Shown: positions 11,353 to 22,519, counted from the first letter of the stretch. The stretch: DNA of 64,000 nt from Chloropicon primus (GCA_023205875.1 CP060766.1:541068-605067), one strand, 5' to 3'. Numbers and translations are program-made. The notes: generated by a model from the sequence alone, not told the origin.

Positions 11353-12747
11353 TTACTTTACGTTCTTCCCGAGCCACTCCTCGATCTTATCCAAAGCCCT
11401 CTCCAGATTCTCCATGGACGTTGCGTAAGACATCCTGAGGCATTCCTCCTTGCCAAAGGCGCTTCCGGGGACAGTTGCCACCCCCGCTTCTCTCAGGATT
11501 CGCATGCAGAGCTCGTCTGAAGACTTGGATCCCGTCCCCTCGATCCAAGAGGAGACGTCGGGGAAGAGATAAAACGCTCCCTGGGGTTTCGAGCCCCCTG
11601 GGAGGCGAGTGCCGCCAATCTTCTCCAGTCTCTCACACACGTAGTCCCTCCTCTTTCTGAATTCCTTCACCATGGCCTGCACCTCCTCACCGCCCCTCAG
11701 TCCCTCGTTTTCTTCCTCTTCGCACATCAGCAGGGCTTCGCAGGCAGCGTACTGAGCCAAGCTTGAGGCGCCGGAAGTGAACTGAGACTGGACTTTCGCG
11801 GCAGCGGAAGCAAGAGGTTCTGGAGCCGCGAGGTACCCCACCCTCCAGCCCGTCATAGCGAAGGACTTTGAAAAGCCGTTCACGGTAATTGTTCTATCCT
11901 GGGCCCCCTCGACCCCGCAGGACGCAAACGAGCAAGGGAAAGCGTCGTCCTCGGCATCGCCCGACTCGTTCTTGTAATAGATGTGCTCGTAGATCTCGTC
12001 CGAGATGACCAGCAGCCTTTCGTGGCTGGCCACCACCTTGGCGATGGCCTGCATGTCCTTCTTCGTGTAGACCCCTCCCGTGGGGTTGCTCGGGGAGCAA
12101 AGGATCAGAATTCGTGACTTTTCAGTCAGCGCGCTCTCGAGCCCTTCTGCCGTCAAAAGGAAATTGTCCTCGAGCTTGGTCTCCACGATGACGGGGTCCG
12201 CCCCCGCAAGCCTAGCCATCTCTGGGTAAGAGACCCAGTACGGCGAAGGGACGATCACTTCGTCACCCGGGGAGCAAGCTGCCAGGATAGTCTCCGCGAT
12301 AGCCTGCTTTGCCCCGTTCGTGACAACGATGTTCTTCGATGCACTCAGGCCCGATATGCCATTCTCTCGCTCCAGCTTCCTCACTATGGCTTCCCTCAGG
12401 TCTGCAACCCCGGCGTTTGGGGAGTACTTTGTTTTCCCCTCCCCAATCGCATTCTGGCCCGCCAGCGCAATCCTTTGGGGCGTATCAAAGTCCGGCTCCC
12501 CCGGGGCAAGACTTATGACGTCCTTCCCCTCCCTCTTCATCTCCGTCGCCAGGTCACTTATCGCCACCGTGGTCGACGGCTTGAGCCTCTCCGCGGTGGA
12601 ACCCACCTCGTACAACTCCGAGGAATAGGAGCACGAGCAGGACGAGAGCCTAATCCTTCGTCTCCAGCCATTCCTCGAGGATTGCCTAAGCACTGCTACT
12701 GACACGACTCGGGATCCCCTCGCCAGGTGGTGACAATCCCCTCTCAT
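11353..12747 (-). CDS. PAT: Plastid prokaryote-type aspartate/prephenate aminotransferase
   Basis: 464 residues, no intron. Residues 1-45 are Arg/Ser-rich and look like an organelle leader. The mature part is a class I PLP aminotransferase of the bacterial I-beta type: LAPGEPDFDTPQRI, KYSPNAGVADLREAI, CSPSNPTGGVY, ISDEIYEHIYY, and NGFSKSFAMTGWRVGY with PLP lysine Lys294. Plant proteins of this type transaminate aspartate/2-oxoglutarate and prephenate to arogenate in plastid Phe/Tyr synthesis. Whether this copy does both reactions cannot be read from the sequence. Its upstream region carries two motif copies in its orientation. Confidence 0.88.
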   Translation of the reverse strand: MRGDCHHLARGSRVVSVAVLRQSSRNGWRRRIRLSSCSCSYSSELYEVGSTAERLKPSTTVAISDLATEMKREGKDVISLAPGEPDFDTPQRIALAGQNAIGEGKTKYSPNAGVADLREAIVRKLERENGISGLSASKNIVVTNGAKQAIAETILAACSPGDEVIVPSPYWVSYPEMARLAGADPVIVETKLEDNFLLTAEGLESALTEKSRILILCSPSNPTGGVYTKKDMQAIAKVVASHERLLVISDEIYEHIYYKNESGDAEDDAFPCSFASCGVEGAQDRTITVNGFSKSFAMTGWRVGYLAAPEPLASAAAKVQSQFTSGASSLAQYAACEALLMCEEEENEGLRGGEEVQAMVKEFRKRRDYVCERLEKIGGTRLPGGSKPQGAFYLFPDVSSWIEGTGSKSSDELCMRILREAGVATVPGSAFGKEECLRMSYATSMENLERALDKIEEWLGKNVK

Positions 12748-13169
12748 ACCAGCGAGTGATCCACGTTCCCCTGCCAGTTCCGAGCACCAAACGGGTCAAT
12801 GCCGGTATCAATGGAAAGGCCTTGAGATGTACTTTCACTCTACGCACCTCTCGTTCCCTTTCTTTCACTCGTTTGCTCTTCGTTTTCTTTCGAGTTGTGT
12901 CCCCCTCCACTTTGCCCCTGCCAAAGTGGTAGTTCCAATGCGAGTTCCTGGAGTGTTCCGAGCACCAAACGGGTCAATGCCGGTATCAATGGAAAGGCCT
13001 TGAAGTTTACTTTCACTCTACGCACCTCTCGTTCCCTTTCTTTCACTCGTTTGCTCTTCGTATTGGTTCGTTTCTCCCTGTGTCCGCATTCCTCCTCCAG
13101 GGTTCAAAGGGGAGCTCGTTCCCCCCGGCGGCCGAGAGAGAGCGCGAAACGCGACGATCGCGAGAGGCG

Positions 13170-13205
<36 letters not shown>

Positions 13206-13369
13206 GCAACACGGCGACCGACGACCGCTGACGTGGAGTAGCGGAGGGCAACAGACATCACCCCATCATCAGCAGACACAAAACTTTTTAGCCTTTTTGC
13301 TTTTCGAGCGAACGAGCGAGGAAACAATTGGATGGGAGGAATGGATCGCGTGTATGTGTTTGCGTCAGG

Positions 13370-13406
<37 letters not shown>

Positions 13407-13639
13407 CTTGGAGAGGGTTCGTGTCGAGGAGGAGGGAAGGTCACGCTCGTTGGGAGGGTAACGCTCGGGACGGGTGAGGGTACCGGACGCGAACGAGGGA
13501 AAGGGTTGAGACGGAGAAGTTTTTTTTTTCTTGATTAGGGCAGGGCACGTGGTGGTCATCACTCGCCCATCAGTGGATGGGTGACGAGGTGTGAAGAGGG
13601 TTTGTGTTACCTTGCTTGGTTGCGTGCGTTACGACCGCG
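12748..13639. promoter_or_regulatory. Divergent region: tandem ~178-bp duplication, two motif copies, microsatellites
   Basis: A unit beginning GTTCCGAGCACCAAACGGGT occurs at about 12778 and again at about 12956, 178 bp apart and nearly identical for about 100 bp. Each unit carries the motif on the minus strand (CTTTCCATTGATACC preceded by CATCTC or a variant), at 12804-12830 and 12982-13010, facing the aminotransferase whose ATG is at 12747. Further right are a GA tract near 13175-13203 and about nine TTGA units at 13370-13406. No gene is seen. Confidence 0.65.
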
Positions 13640-14667
13640 ATGGAGAAGTACGAGAAGGTGGAGAAGATTGGGGAGGGGACGTACGGCGTGGTGTACAAGG
13701 GAAGGAACAAGGAGTCGGGGCAGACCATTGCTTTGAAGAAGATAACCCTTGACGAAGCCGAGGAGGGTGTGCCTTGCACCACGATCAGAGAGATAGCCCT
13801 GTTGAAGGTGCGTGATGTGACCCTTCCCTGAGATTGGTGGAGAAGTGTCCTTGCCCTGTTTTCGTTTTTCGCGGTTTGGTTTCTGACTTGTTTCCTCTTC
13901 TCTCGGTCGTCGTTGTTTTCCCTTCGTCGTGGGTTGCCCTTGCCCGCGGGCGCGCGCAGGAGCTCCAGCACGACAACGTGGTGCGTCTCAAGGACGTGGT
14001 GGCCTTGAAGTCCTCCATGTACCTCGTGTTCGAGTACCTCGATCTGGACCTGAAGCAGCACATGGAATCGAACAAGGTCGACTCCCCTTTGCTGATCAAG
14101 AAGTACCTGTACCAGATCATCAGCGGCATCGCGTACTGTCACACGCACAGAATTCTGCACAGGGACCTCAAACCGCAGAACTTGCTGATCGACCAGAACA
14201 CCAAGGAGATCAAGTTGGCAGACTTCGGGTTGGCAAGGGCCTTCGACATCCCCATCAAGAGATACACGCACGAGGTCGTGACGTTGTGGTACAGGGCGCC
14301 AGAGATTTTGCTTGGTTCGCCCCACTACTCGACTCCCGTTGACATGTGGTCGATTGGGTGCATCTTTGCCGAGATGGCGAACCACAGGCCCCTGTTTCCT
14401 GGCGAGTCTGAGATCGACCAGCTGATCAGGATTTTCAGTGTGCTGGGGACGCCGAACGAGGAGCTTTGGCCCGGCATCTCCCTGCTTCCAGACTTTTCAG
14501 AGAACTTTCCAAAGTGGACCCCCAAGAACCTCAAGGACTTCGTGCCCCACCTCGACGACCTTGGCGTCGACTTGCTGAGCCAGATGCTGCAGTACGAGCC
14601 GAGCAAGCGCATCAACGCCAGGGCGGCCCTGGCCCACGGCTACTTCAAGGACATTGCCGCGCAGTGA
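13640..14667 (+). CDS. CDKA: A-type cyclin-dependent kinase (CDK1/2-like) with a PCTTIRE helix
   Basis: Exons 13640..13807 and 13960..14667 join in phase 0 (GT-AG) to a 291-residue kinase, the usual CDK length. Seen: GEGTYG loop 11-16 with inhibitory-type Thr14/Tyr15, catalytic Lys33, HRDLKPQN from residue 123, DFG at 145-147, activation-loop Thr159 in [14 protein letters not shown]. The cyclin-binding helix reads PCTTIRE (45-51) instead of PSTAIRE. Overall sequence ([26 protein letters not shown]) is otherwise that of CDK1/CDKA, the nuclear driver of G1/S and G2/M. The helix change is the one oddity. Confidence 0.95.
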
Positions 14668-14863
14668 GCCTGCCGAGGGAAAAGGGACGAACGGAAGCGG
14701 ACGGCACCAAGAGGGAGGGGCAAGGGGCAAGGGGAGAGGGAGAGAAGAGAAAAGAAAAGTGGTTCGAAACCATAATTCGTTGCTTGTATAATACACACTT
14801 GATCTTGTTTTTTGACAAAGAGACCTGCTCCCGCGTCGCGCGCGCCAACCCAGCCCCGGACGC

Positions 14864-15247
14864 TCACCCGCCCTCACCCTTGCCCCAGTCCTTCCTCCTG
14901 CGCTCCCTCATGCCCTTCACCGCTTCGGCTACTTTCTCTCTCCTTCGCCTGTCCTCGGCCTCCTCCTCCTTGTGCGGCGCTCCCCCTGTCCACGACCGAC
15001 GGTCCAGGTAGAACACCAGCAGGATGAAGACGCAAGCGATGCAAACGATGGTGATGCTCAGGTACATGAGCAGAGCGCTGGCCACTTGGGGCGTGAACAC
15101 TCGAGATCTCGTGCGACCACGCACGATGCGGACGGAGCTCCCTGATGGACGAAAAGTGGAGTCAATCTCGTCCGGCCCAACCTCGCCCAAGCCAAAGACC
15201 TCTTTGTCCTTGTCGAGCCCCTTCAACCGTACCCGTGTCGTTGCCAT
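14864..15247 (-). CDS. Small single-pass membrane protein, unknown
   Basis: 127 residues from ATG 15247, the first ATG of the frame. A short N-terminal part (MATTRVRLKGLDKDKEVFGL) is followed by one strong transmembrane helix at about residues 65-90 (ALLMYLSITIVCIACVFILL) and a very basic/acidic C-tail (KEEEAEDRRRREKVAEAVKG). No family was recognised. It converges with CDKA. A motif copy lies about 180 bp upstream (15424-15450, minus), which supports a real promoter and gene. Confidence 0.6.
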   Translation of the reverse strand: MATTRVRLKGLDKDKEVFGLGEVGPDEIDSTFRPSGSSVRIVRGRTRSRVFTPQVASALLMYLSITIVCIACVFILLVFYLDRRSWTGGAPHKEEEAEDRRRREKVAEAVKGMRERRRKDWGKGEGG

Positions 15248-15750
15248 GCCCTCCGTCGACAGAACCTTTACAGAACACAACAGGAGGCGTACGCGTCCTC
15301 CTCCTCGTCCATTCCCTTCCTCCTTCCCTCGATGCTCCTCGTGGGCCTCATGATAACTCTTCCTGCTGTAACGCCTGTCGTCTCAAAGGGAGAGCCACTC
15401 CGTGCGTCAAAACCTTCAGCCGAGGTATCAATCGAAAGCCCGTGAGACGCCCTTCCGTTCTGTCACCTCCTCCCCTTCGCCGTCACCGTCCTCGCACAAA
15501 GGTCTTCGACAAACAACGCCCCTCTCCCTTGTCGCGCGACGAACCCGGGCGTTACCCCCAGCAGAGGAGGCCAAGATGAGGCTGAGGTCGGTGCTGGTGG
15601 AGAGAGAGAGGAGGGAAGGAGAGGAGAGGAGAGGAGAGGAGAGAGGATGTTGCAGGGTTAGCTCCATTCATCGTTCAGGGTTCTTTTTTGCTTTTCTTGC
15701 ATATAGAATACATACACTTGTTGATGTTTTGGTTTGCAGACTTTTATGCC
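15248..15750. promoter_or_regulatory. Upstream region of the small membrane-protein gene
   Basis: Lies between two minus-strand genes. A clear motif copy is on the minus strand at 15424-15450 (CGTCTC, five bases, CTTTCGATTGATACC), oriented toward the ATG at 15247. A GAGGA-type purine tract occupies 15600-15645 and an AT-rich stretch near 15690-15760 marks the 3' end of the next gene. No other gene is supported. Confidence 0.5.
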
Positions 15751-18391
15751 TTAATCGTATTGCAGGGAGTGGTGAAGGTGCTTCAGGTTCACGATCCTTC
15801 GGAGGTTTTCGTTCTCGGTCCTTGCTCCCCTTGACTCCGTGCTGAGCTCTTTGATCTTGTTCAAGTAAGACGCCTCGTTGGCGTGCTTGTGCGCGATGAA
15901 CTCCTTGACGGACACGAGCTCCTTCTCGCGGTCCTCCGCCCTGTTCTCGAGCCGCTCGATGTCGTTGGCTTTCTTTGCGACTTGGAGGTTGGCCTTGGCC
16001 AAGGCCTTGGTCAAGTCGAAGATCTCGCTCTGGTAAAACGCAGAGTTCGACCTCTTCCTCGTGCCGGCCGTGGACGGAAACAAGCTTTGGCTTTGGTGAA
16101 GGGACGACGACGAGGAAGGTGGGCTCGCCACGTACCCTCCGCCATACTCGTGACGGGAGGAGGACACCGGGTCGTTCGCGAACTCCCTGAGCTCCAGGTT
16201 TCTCGCCAGTCTCCTCGTGCCACTCGCGCTCGAGGTCGAAGTCGCCATCCTTTGCTCGAACGCTCGCATGCGATCGTAGATGTTCCTGGACCCCGAGCGA
16301 CCCAAAGGCGTCTTGTAAGGATCGGACGCTCCCCCCTGCAGGTACCGACTGGACTTGGAGTAGTAAGGCTGCTGCCTGATGCTGCTGATGCGGCCCGAGT
16401 AAGAGCTCGAGCTCTCCCTAATGATGGTGCTCTCCAAAGCCGCAATCCTCTTCCTGAGAGCGAGCATGACGCTCTCCTTCTCCCCAACAACCTGTGTGGA
16501 AAGGTGCCTCTCGTGCTCCACCTCGTTGTTCAGGGCCTCCACCTGACCGCCAAGCTGCTCGATCAGGGCGGCCTCGTCCCGACTCTCCAGAGATTGAAGC
16601 GCGGCGATGTTTTGGTCGGTCTTCCTCCTCGTGGCCAAGAGCGATTGAGGAGTCGCCAGGTTCACCCCTGGATCATCACTCACTGCACCCCCTTTGGCTT
16701 GTTCGGGCTCGGGTGTCATCTGCGTCGCGGTCGCAGTCGTCTCCGCGGTGACGATCTTGCCGGCGTCCTCGTCGGCACTGTCTTTCCCCTCCACCATCAT
16801 CCCGGCCGCGATGCTCTCAAGCAAGGCCTGCGGAGGCAATGCCTGCCCCTCAAAAAGACTCAGCTTTCTCTTCACATGCCTCTCCACCACGCTTGAGAGC
16901 TCGTTGAACTCTTGCTGGAGCCAAGCTGCCGAGGCGGCCAGCCTCCACACTCGCCTCTGGCTCCGTCTGAGCTTGATCTTGTACTGCCTCGCCAAGGCGG
17001 CGGACTTGTACTTGTCACTCGACATGTACACCTTTTGATAACGGATGGCAGAGACCTTGTTGATCTGCTTCCACCATTCCGCTTCCGCCTTGGCCTTTGC
17101 GAGCTCCCGCTTCGCGTTCCTGTTGACCAAGAGAGATCCTTGGATGTCGATGTCGTACCCAGTCCCTTGCTCGGCCTGCTGCGGTGCATCCCTCTTCCTC
17201 TCGATGTTCTTCCTCAGCCTCACCAGCTTGAGCAAAGCGCCGTACTCTGCGTTTTGGGCCACCGCGTCATCCAAGCGAATCTTGCACAGGGAGAGGTCCT
17301 TGTCCAATGCGCTGGCCCTCAGCCTCGACTCCAAGAGGTTCTCGCTCTCTTCCCTCAGAGCTTTGGTCAAGAAGGCTATCTTCTTGTTCATCTGAACCAT
17401 CACGTTCTCCATCCCTGGTCCCAAGTAACTGCCGTACAGCATCTCCGCCGCTTCGTTGACCTCGTTCGCCACCGACGGTATCGAGGGAGACAACACCGCT
17501 TGACCAGCTTTCCCTCTCGCTCGCTCTTCCTTGATGCAGGGCACGTGACGCAGAACAACCCTCACGCTCGCAAACGTGAGCGGATCCAACGGAAGCTCCG
17601 CGAGCTCACCCACCATTGCCACTTGCCTGTCGCCCGTGTCCAAGCTCAAGCCCTGGCCAGCCTTTCCTTGACCGCTCAAGTACACGTGGACCAGCACCTC
17701 CGCCAGTCTCTGTCGATTCTTTCCGTGGGACAGCCACACTCTACACATTGGGAACGGTGGAAGAAGCAAGCGAAAGCCAATCGTGAGTTCGTGAGGTGCG
17801 CAACGAAACTCAAGCACCGCGCCCGCTGCCCGCGCCTGCGCCCTCTGCCAACCACTTACCTCAGGTCGAACTTTTTCCGCTTGTCCTCCCCATGTGAGAA
17901 GGAGTCCGTGACAGCAAGCGTCTTCTCCGCTTCTGACATGGCCTGCCTCAGTGCTTCATCGAATTCCACGAGGGTGACGAACTGCTCCTTGCCGTCTCCA
18001 CCTGCCACGTTCCTCTTCTCCTGTGCCAGGTTGGCCAGGACAACATACGTCCCTTTGGCCATCTTCCAGTTGCACGGCAAGCCCATACGGTGCATGCCGG
18101 TCTGAAACGCATTGCCACTGGTCAATTCGAACCCCTCGGTTAAGATCTTGTACACATCCCTCGCCCTCTTCTTCTTCGCGTCCATCCAAAGCCTGCACAT
18201 CAATCCATCATTCACACAGCATCAATTGGGAAAGTCAAATGGTTTGTCAGACAAGTTGTTGTGTGGAAGACAGCGGAAGCGTCCCTTTTGAGAGGATGAG
18301 GTTCTCCTCGATGCCGCAACTTTGCTGACCGTCACTCCGAACGCTCCGCTTACCTCAGAAGGAGGAGGGCCTCCAACGCATTGGTCTCCAT
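15751..18391 (-). CDS. Three-exon coiled-coil protein, unknown (786 aa)
   Basis: Exons 18391..18354, 18192..17860 and 17740..15751, all with GT-AG borders, give one frame of 786 residues; splicing links METNALEALLLLR to LWMDAKKKRARD and FDLR to VWLSHGKNRQRL. The N-terminal ~170 residues look globular. From about residue 215 the protein is dominated by heptads (MNKKIAFLTKALREESENLL; LGGQVEALNNEVEHERH; ALAKANLQVAKKANDIERLE) broken by Ser-rich linkers. Scaffolds of this kind are common in centrosomes, cilia and the cortex, but nothing specific was recognised. Confidence in the gene model is high because the lengths sum to a whole number of codons and conserved borders are used. Confidence 0.75.
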
Positions 18392-18742
18392 GGCGCTGGC
18401 AATGGAGTTAGTGACTCCAACTTCAATCCTTTTCGTGAGTGAAAATGCGTTCGAATTTGCTGGAGTGTGGCGAACGCTTGAGCCAGTCCGCGATGCAGAG
18501 GGCCAGGTTCCGGCCTCTCGTTCCCCCTCCGCCTCACCCGGGAAGAGGATTAGGATTGTGGTCCGGTCGCAGTCCCTTGATCCCAAGGACAAGAACAATT
18601 AATGGAAGAGCACCAGCGGCTTCCTGCTTCCTGGAGGGTACGAGATGATGATGATGATGGGGGTGGGGGGGATGATGGGGAGTGAGGTGGTAGATCCGTC
18701 TTCAAAAAAGTACAGTTGGGTCACTACAAGACTCAAGAATTT
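18392..18742. other. Spacer between the coiled-coil gene and DXS
   Basis: About 350 bp. It should hold the coiled-coil gene promoter and the DXS 3' end. A GATGAT/GGGG-rich simple stretch lies at 18643-18680. No gene or strong motif copy is visible. Confidence 0.4.
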
Positions 18743-21016
18743 TTATAGGTTGTTCGCGAAGACGTTTGTCTTTCCGAGGGTCTTCAAGGAGGTGGCCGCG
18801 ATGTGAGAGGCGGTCAGACCGGCCTCCGCAAGCTGCTCCGCGGGGGAGCCGTGCTCGATCCACTTGTCGGGGAGACACATTGGACGGAACTTGAGCTTGC
18901 CCGAATCGAGGAGGCCCTCAAGGGCGAGGAATTGCATGACGTGGCTCCCGAAGCCTCCGATGCTTCCCTCCTCAACCGTGATCATGGCACCGTGGTGCCT
19001 CGCCAGCTTGCGCAGGAGCTCGGTGTCCAGCGGCTTGCAGAAGCGAGCGTCGACAACGGTGGCCTGGATGTCGTGCTCCGCCAGCATGTCCGCCGCAGCG
19101 AGGCACTGGTTCACACTCTGGCCGTAGCCGACCAGGGCAACGTCGGTGCCCTCCCTTCTCACGACGCCCTTTCCGACTTCCAGGGGCGTGCCCTTGTAGT
19201 CACCGAGGACGCCGGCGTCCGCCATGTCCACTCCAATTCCGTTGCCCCTGGGGAACCTAAAGGCGCTCGGTCTGTCGTCAATCGCGATACTCGTGGCGAC
19301 CATGTGGCAAAGCTCCGCCTCGTTGCTCGGGGCCATGACAACCATGTTGGGGACGCAGGCGAGGTAGGCCACGTCAAAGGCACCGCAGTGGGTGGCGCCA
19401 TCGGCCCCCACGAGCCCGGCCCTGTCCATGGCAAACCTCACGGGCAGGTTCTGCAGGGCCACGTCGTGAACGATCTGGTCGTAGCCCCTCTGCAAGAACG
19501 TGCTGTAAATCGCGCACATCGGGATGAGGCCCTCGCAGGCCAACCCGGCGGCGAAGGTCACCGCGTGCTGCTCCGCGATGCCAACGTCGTAGGTCCTGTC
19601 CTCGAACCTCTTCTCAAACCTGTTCAGCCCGGTTCCGCCGCCCATCGCGGCGTGGATTCCAACGACCCTGCTGTCCCTCTCCGCCTCGGCGATCAGGGAG
19701 TCCGCAAAGTAGTTCGTGTACGACATGGTCTTGGTCACCGGCTTGTTCTGCTTCCCGGTCCTGACGTCGTAGGTGGAGACTCCGTGCATCTTGTCCGACG
19801 CGGTCATGGCCGGCAGGTAGCCGCTCCCCTTCTCGGTCATCACGTGAATGAGAACGGGCCCGATCGAGTCGGTGTTCTTCACCTCGCTCAGGATGGCGGT
19901 CAGCTCGTCGATGTTGTGGCCATCGATGGGGCCGATGTAGTACAAGCCCAGCTCCTCGAAGAGGGTGGCTTGGCTTCCGCTGATCATGCCGCGAGCGTAC
20001 TCGTCGATCTTGGCGGTGAGGTCAGGGAGGGGGCCGGGGAGGTTCCTGGTGACGTCCTTGGCGACCTCCCTCAGCTCTCTCAGGGGCTTGTTCGCCTGGA
20101 TCCTCGCCAGGGTGTTGCTCAGGCCTCCCACGGGGTCCTGGGTCTTCCCGTTGTACTGCGTCGGCAAAGACACCTGCTTGTTGTCGTTCAGGATGACAAT
20201 CATGTTGGTGTCCAGGTACCCCGCGTTGTTCATCGCCTCGTACGCCATTCCACCGGTAATCGCGCCGTCTCCAATCACCGCGATAACGTTGTTCTTCCTC
20301 CCCTTCATGTCCCTCCCCACCGCCATTCCCAGCCCTGCGCTGATCGACGTCGAGGAGTGCCCGGCGCCGAAGGGGTCGTACTCGCTCTCGTCCCTCTTGG
20401 TGAATCCACTCAAGCCTCCCGACTTCCTTATCGTGGACATCTCCTTCCTCCTTCCGGTCAAGATCTTGTGAGGATAAGCTTGGTGCCCGACGTCAAAGAT
20501 GATCTTATCCTCCGGCGTGTTGAACACGTGGTGCAATGCAACGGTGAGCTCCACGACGCCGAGGGAGGAACCGAGGTGACCCCCGGAGTTGCTCACCGAG
20601 TTGATCACCTCGCTCCTCACCTCCTTGCTCAACTCCTTGAGCTGCTTCGTTGTGAAGTTTCGGATGTGCACTGGATAATTCACCGTGTCCAGCAAAGGCG
20701 TCGCGGGTCCCGTCTCACGCCACTCGCGGATGTCATCCAACGAAACGAACTGCTGGTCCCTCCACGTGTCGTCGCTCTCACTGAAGCTGTCCTCCTGCGA
20801 TACGTTCGACCCCGCGCTCACCGCAAAGCATCGTACCTTGTCCATTGCAATGGCATCCTCCTCACCTTTTGTGCTGAAAAGGTTCTTGGGGTTCGTCGTG
20901 GTGGATGCATAAGAAGTATTGTGGGATGGTTTCCTTCCGTGGAAGCGGACGAAAGAAGAAGTGAATGAGGCCGAGGCCTTCGACCTCGACAACCTCGTCG
21001 CTTTACCCTTCACCAT
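18743..21016 (-). CDS. DXS: 1-deoxy-D-xylulose-5-phosphate synthase, plastid-targeted
   Basis: 757 residues from the first ATG (21016), intronless. The ~100-residue N-terminal extension is Ser/Lys/Arg-rich and transit-like. The core has the transketolase-like DXS landmarks: [29 protein letters not shown], the thiamine-diphosphate motif GDGAITGG...NDN (about residues 245-275), [28 protein letters not shown] and [18 protein letters not shown]. It condenses pyruvate and glyceraldehyde 3-phosphate in the first step of the plastid MEP isoprenoid pathway, feeding carotenoids and the phytol chain. Length and motifs are complete. Confidence 0.97.
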   Translation of the reverse strand: MVKGKATRLSRSKASASFTSSFVRFHGRKPSHNTSYASTTTNPKNLFSTKGEEDAIAMDKVRCFAVSAGSNVSQEDSFSESDDTWRDQQFVSLDDIREWRETGPATPLLDTVNYPVHIRNFTTKQLKELSKEVRSEVINSVSNSGGHLGSSLGVVELTVALHHVFNTPEDKIIFDVGHQAYPHKILTGRRKEMSTIRKSGGLSGFTKRDESEYDPFGAGHSSTSISAGLGMAVGRDMKGRKNNVIAVIGDGAITGGMAYEAMNNAGYLDTNMIVILNDNKQVSLPTQYNGKTQDPVGGLSNTLARIQANKPLRELREVAKDVTRNLPGPLPDLTAKIDEYARGMISGSQATLFEELGLYYIGPIDGHNIDELTAILSEVKNTDSIGPVLIHVMTEKGSGYLPAMTASDKMHGVSTYDVRTGKQNKPVTKTMSYTNYFADSLIAEAERDSRVVGIHAAMGGGTGLNRFEKRFEDRTYDVGIAEQHAVTFAAGLACEGLIPMCAIYSTFLQRGYDQIVHDVALQNLPVRFAMDRAGLVGADGATHCGAFDVAYLACVPNMVVMAPSNEAELCHMVATSIAIDDRPSAFRFPRGNGIGVDMADAGVLGDYKGTPLEVGKGVVRREGTDVALVGYGQSVNQCLAAADMLAEHDIQATVVDARFCKPLDTELLRKLARHHGAMITVEEGSIGGFGSHVMQFLALEGLLDSGKLKFRPMCLPDKWIEHGSPAEQLAEAGLTASHIAATSLKTLGKTNVFANNL

Positions 21017-21706
21017 CGTCGCTCGTCTTCGTCGTCGCCACTGCGTCGGCCGCAACGCCTTCGTCGTCTGACTGCCACGATTCTGTTTTTGGTCTCCAGA
21101 CCTCCGGCTTCAACTTCACATTTGAACTATGGGACTTTTCCGTAATTAAAATCTAATACAAATCCCTTCTTAGAGGGGGCCGCTCTTCGCACTTCTAATC
21201 CAACATTTCCGTCATTCAAATGTAGACGTGCAAGCACTTGACATTTGAAGTACGCAACTTTTCCATAATTAAAATCTAGTAGAGATCCCATCTTAAAGGG
21301 CTTTCGCTCTTCGCACTTGAAATCCAACATTTCCGTCATTCAAATTCTAGCGATAAGGCGATAAGGTGGAGAAACTACACGAATCCCATTGGCCGACAGG
21401 TGGCAACATTATCAAACGTCTCCGATAGAATAGAAGATCTACGTTAGTATTACTGAATCATTTTCCCGCGCAAAAAAAAAAAAAAAAAACAGAAAAGAAG
21501 AGAATCTCGCGATCGATCGTGTGCCCTTGGTTTCTTTCCCCTTCCGCGTCGCAGGTGAGGTTTCCTGACGCGTTCGAGGTGCTGCTAGTGACCTGCTTTG
21601 TGTCGAGACCTTTCCAACGATACCCAACATCGACATTGACGTCGACGTCATTGACGACGGGTACCGCCGCTTCCTCTCTTGACACAGACAGAGGATTCGA
21701 TTCACG
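21017..21706. promoter_or_regulatory. Divergent region with two AT-rich elements
   Basis: 690 bp between DXS and the Swi3-like gene. It holds two tandem ~105-bp AT-rich elements (listed separately at 21119-21346) and an A run near 21473-21489. The AT content is far above the surroundings. No gene is supported here. Confidence 0.5.
21119..21346. repeat. Two tandem ~105-bp AT-rich elements, each with terminal inverted 8-mers
   Basis: Copy 1 spans 21119-21222 and copy 2 21242-21346. Each starts CATTTGAA and ends TTCAAATG or TTCAAATT, so the ends are inverted repeats. Internally both share CTTTTCCRTAATTAAAATCTA (21135, 21258), CTCTTCGCACTT and AATCCAACATTTCCGTCATT. They are about 123 bp apart start to start. 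They could be a small non-autonomous element or a duplicated regulatory block. Confidence 0.7.
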
Positions 21707-22519
21707 ATGATGAGGATGGAAGCGACGACGGCGACGACGGCGGCGGCGACGACGACGGCGGAGGACGATGCGAAGGCGAAGGCGACGAAGACGAAGGCGA
21801 CGAAGAGGAAGAGGCAGCTGAAGATGGAGGACTTCAAGGTGGACGTCGCTTTGCCTTACGTCTACAACAACTTTTACGACAACTTTCGTGACGGGATGGA
21901 GGAGTCCGTCGCCAGGAGGAGGAAAGCTTCTTCTCCCTCTGGTGCTGCTGCTGCTCCCTCTGATGCTCCTCCCGCTGATGCTGCCACACAGCCGAGGGAA
22001 AGCACCGCGAGGAGCCTCCGTCGGCTGATACAGCTGTACTACCGGTGGCAGCACTGGGCGTTCCCTGGGTTCGCGTTCAGGGACTTTGCCGAGAGGGCGC
22101 AGACCTTTGGTGGGTCGTACCTCTTCAAGCGTGAGCTGGACGAGCTCAGGAAGGAGGCCATCAACATCTGCTCGAGGCAGGGGCTGGAGCCCGAGAAGGA
22201 CGAGGACGGCGAGGTTCGGGCGGCGGAGAACGACGCCGCGCCAGCGGCCAGGAGGTCGAGGATGGACTGGGTCGACGACGACGAGGATCTCCTCGCTCTG
22301 CAGCACGAGGAGGTCGCTCAGGGGGAGGCCGTACTGGACGAGATGGCGGATGACGAGCTGAACGAGCTCCTCGCGGACGAGCCGAACCAGACGACGCCAC
22401 CCCGTCCAGCAGCAGCGGCTTCGGCGGCGGCGGAGGCGAAGGAGGTGGAGGCCCAAGAGGGCCCCGAGGGAGTCGACGACGACGACGATGAGGGTCTCCA
22501 GGAGCTCCTGGCCGATTGA
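21707..22519 (+). CDS. Putative Swi3/Csm3/TIPIN-type replication fork protection protein
   Basis: 270 residues. After a Thr/Ala/Lys-rich head, residues 100-150 (RSLRRLIQLYYRWQHWAFPGFAFRDFAERAQTFGG) resemble the Swi3 domain pattern L..Y..W....FP...F.D, followed by a long acidic tail (DDDEDLLALQHEE, GVDDDDDEGLQELLAD). TIPIN/Csm3 proteins pair with Timeless/Tof1 to stabilise stalled replication forks in the nucleus. The match rests on one ~40-residue segment, so the family is tentative; an unrelated acidic nuclear protein is the alternative. Confidence 0.5.
   Translation: MMRMEATTATTAAATTTAEDDAKAKATKTKATKRKRQLKMEDFKVDVALPYVYNNFYDNFRDGMEESVARRRKASSPSGAAAAPSDAPPADAATQPRESTARSLRRLIQLYYRWQHWAFPGFAFRDFAERAQTFGGSYLFKRELDELRKEAINICSRQGLEPEKDEDGEVRAAENDAAPAARRSRMDWVDDDEDLLALQHEEVAQGEAVLDEMADDELNELLADEPNQTTPPRPAAAASAAAEAKEVEAQEGPEGVDDDDDEGLQELLAD

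Noticed and set aside
14758-14780. GGTTCGAAACC resembling a tRNA T-arm
   Set aside because: No acceptor stem, D-arm or anticodon arm can be folded around it.
18803-20968. 721-codon open frame antisense to DXS, and similar long antisense frames (e.g. 30809-33082, 40852-42993)
   Set aside because: They are mirror images of real genes produced by strong G/C third-position bias; their translations are Arg/Val/His-rich with no domains.
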